DNA of 64,000 bases. Origin: Lingula anatina (taxonomy: Eukaryota > Brachiopoda > Lingulata > Lingulida > Lingulidae). Each line of letters begins with the position of its first letter. Within the stretch, counting starts at the first letter, position 1. The stretch lies in the NCBI RefSeq assembly GCF_001039355.2, contig NW_019775609.1, forward strand, positions 57,208 through 121,207. The letters are read 5' to 3'. Positions 38,401-48,201 of the stretch are shown in pieces. A program made the translations under genes and the position numbers. The notes under the pieces were generated by a model that was not told where the DNA came from, did not search any database, and saw nothing but the letters and a program-made list of their open reading frames with translations.

Positions 38401-39386
38401 TAAGCAAAGTTTTCAGGATTTTCAGTTACAACTTTCACCCATAGATGTGTAATTTAGGGTTTCAATTTTTTAAAGGGGAATAGTAGGTAATATCAAGGGA
38501 TTATTTTTGTGAAATTCATTGAAGTACAGAATAAAGTAAAATAATGAGTTCTGATCAAACGTTGTTTGTTTAGCGCCTTGAAGGGTGGATCCATATCTGT
38601 ATAAAAATTTGCACAAAATTTTTTTCCTTTTTTTTTTTAAACAAAAATTCCAGACCTTATCAAGCATAAAATCAAGTAACACAACGTTGTTCATCTCCAT
38701 TAGAGTAAATGCCTGTAAACCTTCTTGGGGAAGCCACATTGCCTTTCAGAAAATTTAATTGCTGATCATTTGGAAGGGTTTCTCTTAAACCCCTAGACAT
38801 TGGGGAAGGTTAAGTCAATTTCCTTTCTAATCACTTCTCTCTGGGGTTCCCTGTTCTTCAGTTCAGGAATACATTTAGACTGATAGTCTCTGCCGAGTGT
38901 TAAGTTCATAGAGATCGATTTCCTAGTGACATTGAATATGAACTTTCACTTTACTAGGTAAATAACATTTCATTCTCGGTAGTCTCAATACAATTTAAAG
39001 CCAGTTCAAAAGCAAAATAAAAAGATAAACCCAAAATTCAGATTATAATTAATGTAAACTAAGGAGTACAATTTTGAATTTTAAATTGGTGTATTTGGTG
39101 ATAATTCCATATTAAGGTATTATATCACCAGGCACTTTAAGCATCTCTTTACATTCTGATCATTTGTGCTTGTTTATGAGAAAAAATACAAATATAAGGT
39201 CTAGTTCAAAAATTAGAACCAGATTGCTTTGCTGCAGGTTACTGATAGTCCACATTAACCATTAGAAGGTTTTTTTCCATATTATGACATTATGTTGCAT
39301 ATGTAGTCTCTACTCAAACCTGCAAGATTCTGGGTCAACAGGTGTGACCGTGTGTTACCCTTTTAATATTTTCTTTATATTTTCAG

Positions 39387-39506
39387 GTCCCATCCATTGT
39401 TCACTCAATCTCGGATGCAGATATTTTAGCCTTTCGCCAGCAGACGCAGTTCTTGTGGGAAACTTACTTCTCCTCTGTGGACAGTATGGTGCAGACTGTG
39501 CTGGAG
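39387..39506 (+). CDS. EXT1: EXT1 coding exon 4
   Basis: Forty codons in phase 0, VPSIVHSISD through MVQTVLE, including FRQQTQFLWETYFSSVD; human EXT1 has LRQQTQFLWEAYFSSVE. The acceptor is TTTTCAG and the donor GTAATG. It closes the GT47 half and leads into the linker to the GT64 domain. Confidence 0.95.
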
Positions 39507-39549
39507 GTAATGACGAGAGAGAGAGAGAGAGAGAGAAAATGGTCCAAGT

Positions 39550-39586
<37 letters not shown>

Positions 39587-40214
39587 GGAGGAGGAGAATG
39601 GTCCAGTTTGTGTGTTTGTGAAAGAGAGAGAGAGAGGGATGTGGGTAGAAGAAAGACAGAGAATGAGGAGAAAAAGGGGGAAGAAAAAGAAAAAGTGTGT
39701 GTTTATGTGTGCGTGGAAGAGGGAGAAAGAGATATGGCCCAAACTGAGAGAAAGAAAGAGAGAGAGTGGGATAGACGGTACAATCCAAATAGTGTGTGGG
39801 AGAGAGAAGACAGACTGCTACATACCAGTGACCATTTTTTACGAAACAGACAGACAGTGAGACAGGCACGCATTACATGTGAGTGGCAGATATAGACAAA
39901 GGACAAACAGCATGAAAATTAATGTAAAGGTTAACATACCTACAAGGCTGAATTCTTCAGTTAGTTAATCTTACATGAAATCAGAGGTCTGTTATTCCAA
40001 AATGCAGGAAACATTGTACTTCGCATGAATTGAAGTTTAAGAATATGACACACTTTAGAATAGCATGTGTAATTGTTAATTTTAGATGGTGTGTTTGAGA
40101 AATTTAAGTTCAATCTATGCTATGCATATGACCATTAGATAAATGTGCAACGAGCATGGTAGTAAACTGCTTTTATTTGTTCTTCTTAATATTATTATAT
40201 TTCGTGCATTCCAG
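39507..40214 (+). other. EXT1 intron 4 with a purine/GT compound repeat
   Basis: From 39517 to about 39790 the plus strand is a compound array of GA runs, GT runs and repeated ATGGTCCA blocks, starting 10 bases after the donor. It produces a 203-codon frame that reads from exon 4 into the repeat; this is not coding. The rest of the intron is plain AT-rich sequence. Confidence 0.8.
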
Positions 40215-40508
40215 ATCCTGAAAGAGCGCGTCGTTCAGCACAGTGCGCGGACCAGCGTCATCTGGAACAGCACACCTGGAGCCTTCAGTATTCAGACAGA
40301 CTTCTCTGAAAATTTATCAGACTTCCCATTTTATAATAATATTAATCAGCATAGATTATCCCACAGTATGGTGCTGCCACCTATGTTACCGTTGGCCACA
40401 GGGGGGAATTTTACAGCAATAGTGTACGTGACCAACTGCGTAGTGCTTGGTTCCTCGCCTGTGTCCAAGCTTTTGAAAAATTTAGTGAAATCCAGTTTTT
40501 TAGCAAAG
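40215..40508 (+). CDS. EXT1: EXT1 coding exon 5
   Basis: Ninety-eight codons in phase 0 from ILKERVVQHSARTSVIWN to KSSFLAK. It spans the interdomain linker and the first strand of the GT64 (GlcNAc-transferase) domain, GNFTAIVYVTN, equivalent to KFTAVIHAVT in human EXT1. Two sequons (NST and NFT) are visible. The donor is GTGAGT. Confidence 0.93.
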
Positions 40509-40836
40509 GTGAGTTAACTTCTTTATTACATTTCAAGACTTGTCTCTCTGTGTACTATGGAATGTGATTTATGCAATTGTTTTATTTTGTTGTGTTGGTT
40601 TATTTTTTTATTTTATTATTTTTTTTTTACATAAAAGGAGAAAATGTAGAATTTGATAGTGATAGTTTTTTTATAGTGAAGAGTGAAAAAAAAAAGAGAA
40701 AAGAAAATCGAGTGCAGTTTGACTTATAAGTGCTTAAAAAATCCAAAAAAGTAAACTCTTATCTCCCAATATCCGAGTCTTCATTTTGTCTTCATAATAG
40801 CTTGTAAATTCTAGCAAGAATTATAAATATTTTCAG

Positions 40837-40929
40837 ATTATAGTGTTATGGAATTGTGATGGCCCTCCTCCAGTGAGAAGTAAGTGGCCTGTCATCCCGA
40901 AGGTGCCAATGATTATCAAATCAGTCAAG
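40837..40929 (+). CDS. EXT1: EXT1 coding exon 6
   Basis: Thirty-one codons in phase 0: IIVLWNCDGPPPVRSKWPVI then PKVPMIIKSVK. The IIVLWNCD motif is the nucleotide-sugar binding start of the GT64 domain. Acceptor TTTCAG, donor GTGGGT. Confidence 0.95.
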
Positions 40930-41426
40930 GTGGGTAGCAGATATCTTGATTTTCTTTTCCTTGGGAGTGGTATCAGTCAAAAGTGTTCCCAGAACAGGTT
41001 TAGAAACTTGAAGATATCTGGAAAACGAATGTCAGGCCAAGAACCACTTTTGGAACAGGTTCAAAAGCCTAAAAGTACTTTTATAACAGTTTTTAAAAGC
41101 CAAGAACTACTTTTAGAACAAGAATAGAAACCAGAAAGCACGTTTGAAACAGGTCAATTAGTCAAAAGAGCACACCAAAACAGGTTTCAAGTATTTTAAA
41201 GCACACGCAAATCACTTCAATTATAAAATTGGGATAAACTAGGCCAGTTGTAAATGTGTCTGTATTCTTCAGTAACAAAAAGAAGCCTTTTAAGTGTTTT
41301 CCATAGCTTATGGATGACATGGTGTGCAGATAGTACTCAAATTCCACAGCAGATGTTTTATTACAGTAGCAGCCTCTTAACAATCTTGTACGTATTGTGG
41401 TTTTTATTTATTGCCTTTTTTTTCAG
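40930..41426 (+). other. EXT1 intron 6 with a degenerate tandem repeat
   Basis: About 40985-41160 holds four to five degenerate ~40-base units of the type AAGCC-AAGAACCACTTTT-AGAACAGGTT. Nothing gene-like is seen. Confidence 0.55.
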
Positions 41427-41516
41427 ACAATCAGTGCCAGGTTTCATCCATGGGAAGAAATCAGTAATCAAGCTGTCTTAAATCTTGATGAAGATGTCAT
41501 GCTTACAACTGACGAG
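41427..41516 (+). CDS. EXT1: EXT1 coding exon 7 (DxD motif)
   Basis: Thirty codons in phase 0, TISARFHPWEEISNQAVLNL then DEDVMLTTDE. The DED at about residues 561-563 is the metal/UDP-sugar binding DxD motif of the GT64 domain, matching LSLDEDTVLSTTE in human EXT1. Key acidic residues are intact. Confidence 0.95.
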
Positions 41517-42600
41517 GTAAAAATACAAAAAAATAAAATGTTTGTGTTTAAGTAAGTGTGTAGAGTGGATAGCGGACTTACAACTTCCAGATATTTTCTT
41601 TTTTTTTAATCAGTTTGAAACTCTTAGAGTGGGTTCCCACAGATTTAGATCAATCTATCTGGATCGACCTAACTCCCTAAATTGCTGTCAGCTTCCGGGA
41701 GCCGAGCACGCACAAAAGTTAATTACCCCCTTACAGCTTTTAATAGGCAGGACAGACATTAAAGCCAGTTAAGCTGTCAGCAATCTAGTGAGACTCCCCA
41801 CAGGGATGGATGGATCTAAAATCTGTGGGAATGGGGTCTTATTAACTTAAGTCACAGACCCAGAACCAGTAATGAAACGTGGAACTAAATTAAGTAAGTC
41901 AGAGAATTTTGTCTTGTGAAAATAACAGCTCTTAAGATAACAGGAGAAAGGAATGTAACAAGAGTTTTGTTCTAGCAATGATAAGATGACTCTAACCTTG
42001 TTAAGTTTCTTTGTAATCAAATAACACAGAAACTCTAAGCAGCCATGAAATGCAATTGTTATTCAATTTAGAGACACTTTTTTTTCTGTTCAAGAGACAA
42101 ATGGAATTACAATAAGAGCAAGACAGCAAATTTTTATCAAGCAGAATATCAAAGTATCAGTTTAGGCATCTAACTAACAGTTTTGTTACTGTTTCACAGT
42201 GAATAATTTGGTTAAATATTCCCTTATGACTGGTCTGCAGTTAACTTATTGTATTTGGTCTAAATCTGCAGATATAAAGAAGCAATTTTAATTTCTTTGT
42301 ATTCTTCAGTGTTTTGGAAACATGTTTTGTATAAGCCTGCAAAGCAGAAAGGCAATAAAATGACATTACAAAGAGCAGTCTTGTTGTATTTTATTTCATA
42401 TTATTGGATTTTTTTTATAGGAAAGATACATCTTACATCAGACAAGCAAGTGAAAGGTGTTTTTTTTTTTTTTACTGATTGGGCCCATTCATCTTGTATG
42501 CAAGACGCGAAAATAAAAAAAGAGATAACTTTGCATGTTGTGTCATAAATCAATGAATTTTCGTCCCATTAATGATCGTGTTCTGTCTGTCTCTTTTCAG
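41517..42600 (+). other. EXT1 intron 7
   Basis: Contains family 1 MITE copy E (41627-41838), T-runs and AT-rich sequence. No other feature is apparent. Confidence 0.7.
41627..41838. mobile_element. Family 1 Harbinger-like MITE, copy E (reversed)
   Basis: A 212-bp copy beginning GAGTGGGTTCCCACAGATTT and ending ATCTGTGGGAATGGGGTC, with TTA on both sides (41624-41626, 41839-41841). It is in the reverse orientation relative to copies A, C, D and F. Confidence 0.8.
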
Positions 42601-42761
42601 ATTGATTTTGCCTTTGTCGTCTGGCAGCATTTCCCAGAGAGGATTGTGGGATACCCAGCTCGTAATCATTTCTGGGACGAGCCTCGCTCTAAATGGGGCT
42701 ACACCTCCAAATGGACCAATGAGTACTCTATGGTGTTGACAGGGGCAGCGTTTTACCATAG
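42601..42761 (+). CDS. EXT1: EXT1 coding exon 8
   Basis: Encodes [20 protein letters not shown], then [20 protein letters not shown] and YH, the most conserved part of the GT64 domain and almost identical to human EXT1. It ends in phase 2 (AG) before donor GTCAGT, joining to G of exon 9 to make Arg. Confidence 0.96.
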
Positions 42762-43004
42762 GTCAGTATTAACATCGGGACTATTGGCTGACCAATAGAT
42801 GATTGACCCTTGGCAGTGGTCACTTTATCTATCTCTAGAGTTTTTCCGGGTCCAGGACCACTAACCCATCATGTCTCCACCCCACCCCCCCAACCCCACC
42901 CTTCCCAACCCTTTCTTTGTAAGTCTTCTTCACAGTGGCTGGTCTGACATTGTCACCAGGCAATTGACAGGAATGCATACGAATGCATGTGCATTGTGCG
43001 CGCG

Positions 43005-43036
<32 letters not shown>

Positions 43037-44559
43037 ACAAAAACAACAACAACTTGACAGCATTTTTTTAGGTTGGTTGCTCTCTGCTGTTACATGCGTA
43101 CAAAAAGAAAAAAAAAGAAATAAGATCAACTGTTTGTACAGGAGACAACTTTGAGGCCATTAAAACCTGCCGAGACATTCATGTGCATGTAATAAATTAA
43201 AGCTCTGAAAAGAGAACATCAAACCTCTGAATCTGCTACATGCTTCAGTAGTAATAGGTCATTTCCCATGGGCATTTATGGCTTGATGAACACGCGTAGG
43301 CATGTATGGAAATGGTATTGACTTCAAATCTCTTCATTTCCTTTAGCAGTGATGTCTGAGTTTCTCTTCTTTCTTGGGATGCAGAGGAAATGGTTTAAAT
43401 TTGTCAAGCAGAGGCAACTGCAATGAAGCAACACACATGTTCAATGAAATTTCACTTCGAAAATTAAAAAAAAAGCCAGCCCCCTTCCACTTACATTGAA
43501 GTAAAGAGTGGTTGTAACTAAATAACTAAATGGCAAAGAATCTTAAAGGTGGCAAGGAAATTGCTGAAATTTACAAGTGTGTATGGCAGATTCAAAGAGC
43601 ACATTGTAGTGTAGATTTTGTAACAATGTTTTTTTGTTGAGGGGAAAAAATCATCAATTTGTTAACAGCTGTGAAATGGTGTTAGGAACCAAATGTGAAA
43701 AAGGATGAATTCGAAGTTTGGATTCTGTGAGAGAAAATTCATCTGTTCTTGATGAAAATAAGAAATAATTTTTGGGTTGACAAATAGAAGACATTTGACC
43801 AGCAATATTTTTGCTGAAAATGGATATAATATCCTTCTTTGCTAAAAGACATATTGATTTTGTCTAAGTTTTCAGACATTTCCCCTAACAGAGGAAATGG
43901 GTACTTTGTTCCCCACAGCTGTGGAATTTTTCTTTTAGAAAAAAAAGGAAAACAATGATATGTGTTTGTCTCAAACTAAATAGCTGCCTTTATAAGCATA
44001 TTGTGGTCCTTTTATTTCGTGATGTGGGAAATACACTACAGACCTGTTTCTTCTTCCCCTTTGAAAAAAAAACATTATGAAAGGAAATGCAAAGATGTTG
44101 TGGTTTTTGAGAGAGGAGGTTGTGGTTTAGACCATGTAATATTACTCTGGAGTTATTGTTATTACAGGGCTCTTGAATGCATGTAATTTTTATGTAGGTA
44201 TCAGACAAGTTTTTTTTTTTGTTTTTTTTTTTTTTTTTCACAATAGAATGGAAAATTCTATGTGGTTGCTTTCAAATGGCATGTGCAGTGTCATTTACTG
44301 CTGGTAGTTATTTAACTGATTGTGTTCCTACCTGCAAATATTGTAGATTGAAGATTGAAGGACTATTCATTTTTTTCAGAAGATTAATGTTATGCTTATA
44401 TATCAGGACATATTAATCTTTTTGTGTGAAGATTAGGATAAGTAAATCTTATTTTATAAAAATTATTTTGCACATGTTATCTTGAAGATCAAGGTAAATG
44501 AAAATAAGATTAATTCATTTTGTCCATTTTTAACAATAAAGAGATAATACAGGAATTTG

Positions 44560-44601
<42 letters not shown>

Positions 44602-44606
44602 TGTAG
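42762..44606 (+). other. EXT1 intron 8
   Basis: About 1.85 kb. It has a short CA run (43008-43036), T-runs and AT-rich sequence, and ends in an ATT microsatellite directly before the exon 9 acceptor. No gene signal. Confidence 0.7.
44562..44601 (+). repeat. (ATT)n microsatellite at the exon 9 acceptor, allele 1
   Basis: About 13 ATT units run to within a few bases of the TTTGTAG acceptor, replacing the usual pyrimidine tract. The allele at 47767-47831 is longer (about 22 units with one interruption). Confidence 0.9.
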
Positions 44607-44970
44607 GTATTACAACTATCTGTACACTACTACCCTGCATCCTCTGATGAAGAAAACAGTGGACCAGTGCCAGAACTGTGAGGATATCCTGATGAACTTT
44701 CTAGTCAGTCATGTGACCAAGCTCCCACCAATCAAAGTTACCCAGAGAAAACAGTACAAGGAGACCATGTTGCCAAGCAACAACATCAGCAAACAGTCAA
44801 CATGGCTGGAGGCTGATCATTTCTCACAGAGACAAGCGTGTATTAATACTTTTGTCACAATATTTGGGTATATGCCTTTGGTACGTTCAAACACGCGCCT
44901 TGACCCTGTGCTTTTCAAGGATCCTGTGTCAAATTTACGAAAAAAGTATAGACAGATGGAAGTGTTATAG
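44607..44970 (+). CDS. EXT1: EXT1 coding exon 9, terminal (haplotype copy 1)
   Basis: Encodes the C-terminal 120 residues and the TAG stop. Landmarks are [55 protein letters not shown], and the terminal [20 protein letters not shown], all with close human EXT1 equivalents. CEDILMNFL and the following basic stretch belong to the GT64 active site. With exons 1-8 this completes a full-length protein. Confidence 0.96.
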
Positions 44971-45975
44971 CAGTGGCTTACGCTGGGATAGTTTTTCTAA
45001 ACATATCTTAAGGAGAGAGATCTGGCTCTGGGAAGTGGTAGCAGTCTAATTCTACTGCTGATTTTTTGATCTGTGGAAATGTTGAAGAGTGTGAGACCAT
45101 GAACAGCAGGTGGTACATCAAGATAATCTGACCAGATAAATAAGGGAATTTTTTTTCTTTATGATCAGAAGATGTTTGGCTGTCTGACGAGGGGCCATTG
45201 ACTGATGGTGTATTGGATTTGTTTGGTGTCAGTCACTGCCACTAGGGGGAATTTCTTGCAGCTCAGACCAACCAGGTACCTGTTGCCATTGGCAACATGT
45301 CATGTCTTAGAAAACTGGCCAATGAGAAAAGTTGGAAGTAGGTCACTGCCACCAGATGGAGCTTTAATGGTAACTGACCAATAAGTGTTACTGCCTTTGA
45401 GATGGAAGGTCACTGCCACAGGAGAGCATTTTATACATACCAGGCCAGTAGAATATTTAGCTGAAATGGACATATTCAAACATATCAACAAAGATGTCAC
45501 ATGGTCCAGGGGTGGTAATGTTCCAGCAAACGATGTAAAGAACTGATGTAAAGATGCTGCAATCACACAACTATTTATCAACAAAACCTTGTAACATACA
45601 ATAGCATTCACCCTCAGAGCCAATGGACTCCATTTTGGAGTTAAATTTAGTCTATTTTTCATGAACCAAATACATTTATTAGTAAAGGCCCAAATAATAC
45701 ATGCTTTTGTCCCTAACGCCCCTTGTTTGATATCTTTTTGGGAAGATCTGATTTTTTTTTCCTTGATACATTTTGTGCCTTGAATAATTTTTTGCTCGCA
45801 AATGATTATTCGTCTTTTCTTACTGAAATGTCACATTAATGAATTGAGGTTAATAATTTTACATGTAAGTGTCATGTTCGCTGATTTTTTTCTTTGTTCA
45901 TAAAGAAGTATTTGGGATGATTTAACATTGGAGAGGATACAAGCACTCACACCTACTGTGGAACATGCTGTGCAT

Positions 45976-46012
<37 letters not shown>

Positions 46013-47440
46013 GATGGCCATGTGGACAAACCATTATAGCTGTCACTTGTTTTATTTTCATTTTTGTGATAAAAAAATGGCAAAAAAATTGCTTTTTAGT
46101 CCATTTGGTTGAATAGAAATGTTTGCGCTGAAGGCATCAGCATTTTTTAATCTAATTAGGTCAAGGTCATACAGGGGTCACACAAGTGCTCAAGGCCAAG
46201 GTCATATGACCAGGGCTGGTCCCAGGTCAACTTTTTAGATTTGTTATACTGCTACTTTGAATTGGCCTTGGATAAAGGCTGTTAGATTAAACAATCCAAG
46301 GCCAAGTGTTGTCTTTTTTTGTGGTGATTGATAAGGTCAGCTCTTGCAGGCATCTACTGAAGGTTGGAACAAACAGAGGTGCATTTAATTTTAAAGCTAT
46401 ATAAGTTTCATACCAACACAAGTATTTTATATTATATAATGGGATATGTATTATAAAGTGAGTTTGGATGCTGCATTCACAAATGTATGGTAGGACAGGT
46501 ACTAGTGAATGGTGTTGATGACAATGTATTTGTGAAAGCGTTATTGTGTATTTTAATTACCAAAATGGCCACAACTGAATGAGCAAACATGGGCTGTCTT
46601 CTCATTAGAGAATATTTTTAAAAGCACAGTGGATGGAAGGTGTACTTATAGCTGCGGTTTTATTTGCTTTACAGATATGGCTTATGATAGATATATATAG
46701 TGTGATGGCTTGGTAGGACAGCAGATTAGTTTTATATTTAAAAATTTACTTGTAGATAGTGAAAAAGTCAATTCTTCCAGAAAAAATCATGACATTCAAA
46801 ATGGTACTCTTAACCAAGGCATGTTGGTTTTATCTTGTATATTTTGACAAAATTTTTTTTTGGGGAGTTGGATTTTATGGCGTGTGAAGACAGGGTTTAT
46901 TTTGGAACGGTTGGTCCGTAGCTGACACAGGAGAAATTATTGAAAACTATACCTGTGATAATTCTTTGGTGCTATTTTAGTGGCTGTTTGTTAAGAAAGA
47001 TGAATAACAATAACTGAGGATGGAATGAATTAAGAAATAAAGAAGGAAGGGAATTGATTGAAATAAAGGAATTTACTTAAGCCAACTTAGGTTATAAGAG
47101 ATGATGCTGGCAATTTATAATTGTGCTGTAGAGATTTTAATCATTTTATTGTGTGCAGTCTCCATTTTAGTATTTTATGCTTTCTGGGTTTCACCCATGA
47201 TTTAATTTGCATTTGTCACTTTTACTTTTACACCTTTAACATAGTTCTCTCTAACCTAATTCATTTCATTTAATGAATGTTGACAGCTTTGTGTCTGATG
47301 CTGTCATGGCGGAAATAGAATGGACAGCCATAACGCAACCAGTAAGAACGGTGGTAAGATGTGTTAGGTGTGCTCCTGACATGACACAACTGAAGCAATT
47401 GGTTTTTAACACATTGTTTTGTGTGCCAAGTTCAGATAAG
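44971..47440 (+). other. EXT1 3' UTR and downstream flank (copy 1)
   Basis: A 2.5-kb stretch without coding signal. Possible polyadenylation hexamers AATAAA occur near 47037 and 47062, giving a roughly 2.1-kb 3' UTR if used. Around 45231-45420 the phrase GTCACTGCCAC recurs three times, one instance forming a CTCF-like motif. At about 46155-46200 there are several AAGGTCA/AGGTCA half-sites. Confidence 0.4.
45238..45250 (+). promoter_or_regulatory. CTCF-like motif downstream of EXT1 (allele 1)
   Basis: GCCACTAGGGGGA matches the CTCF core except for A at the position where the other allele (48469-48482) has C, restoring CCACTAGGGGGCA. It lies between two convergent genes. Confidence 0.35.
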
Positions 47441-47766
47441 NCACAATAGAATGGAAAATTCTATGTGGTTGCTTTCAAATGGCATGTGCAGTGTCATTTA
47501 CTGCTGGTAGTTATTTAACTGATTGTGTTCCTACCTGCAAATATTGTAGATTGAAGATTGAAGGACTATTCATTTTTTTCAGAAGATTAATGTTATGCTT
47601 ATATATCAGGACATATTAATCTTTTTGTGTGAAGATTAGGATAAGTAAATCTTATTTTATAAAAATTATTTTGCACATGTTATCTTGAAGATCAAGGTAA
47701 ATGAAAATAAGATGAATTCATTTTGTCCATTCATTTTTAACAATAAAGAGATAATACAGGAATTTG

Positions 47767-47793
47767 ATTATTATTATTATTATTATTATTATA

Positions 47794-47831
<38 letters not shown>
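47767..47831 (+). repeat. (ATT)n microsatellite at the exon 9 acceptor, allele 2
   Basis: A longer allele of the array at 44562-44601, with one ATAATT interruption, again abutting the TTTGTAG acceptor. Confidence 0.9.
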
Positions 47832-47832
<1 letters not shown>

Positions 47833-47837
47833 TGTAG

Positions 47838-48201
47838 GTACTATAACTATCTGTATACTACTACCCTGCATCCCCTGATGAAGAAAACAGTGGACCAGTG
47901 CCAGAACTGTGAGGATATCCTGATGAACTTTCTAGTCAGTCATGTGACCAAGCTCCCACCAATCAAAGTTACCCAGAGAAAACAGTACAAGGAGACCATG
48001 TTGCCAAGCAACAACATCAGCAAACAGTCAACATGGCTGGAGGCTGATCATTTCTCACAGAGACAAGCGTGTATTAATACTTTTGTCACAATATTTGGGT
48101 ATATGCCTTTGGTACGTTCAAACACGCGCCTCGACCCTGTGCTTTTCAAGGATCCTGTGTCAAATTTACGAAAAAAGTATAGACAAATGGAGGTGTTATA
48201 G
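47838..48201 (+). CDS. EXT1: EXT1 coding exon 9, terminal (haplotype copy 2)
   Basis: The encoded 120 residues are identical to those of 44607-44970, with only silent changes (for example CGC-CTC for CGC-CTT). It is the second allele of the last exon, not an alternative terminal exon. Confidence 0.88.

Larger units (their letters stand above)
29240..39386 (+). other. EXT1 intron 3, inflated by haplotype copies
   Basis: The assembled intron spans two Ns (31083, 37536) and two allelic duplications. The unduplicated intron would be about 6 kb. Besides the listed elements it holds a TTTA array (36282-36318), GA runs near 35330, and AT-rich sequence with no protein signal. Confidence 0.6.
44239..47440 (+). 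repeat. Haplotype pair 3, copy 1 (EXT1 exon 9 and 3' region)
   Basis: This block ends at the N at 47441 and recurs from 47442 to about 50664 at high identity. It contains the last EXT1 exon and the 3' flank. Exon differences are synonymous, as expected of alleles. Confidence 0.85.

Noticed and set aside
39284-39895. A 203-codon plus-strand frame running through exon 4 and beyond
   Set aside because: It uses a different frame from EXT1 exon 4 and continues through GA/GT repeats; the peptide is a RERERE string.
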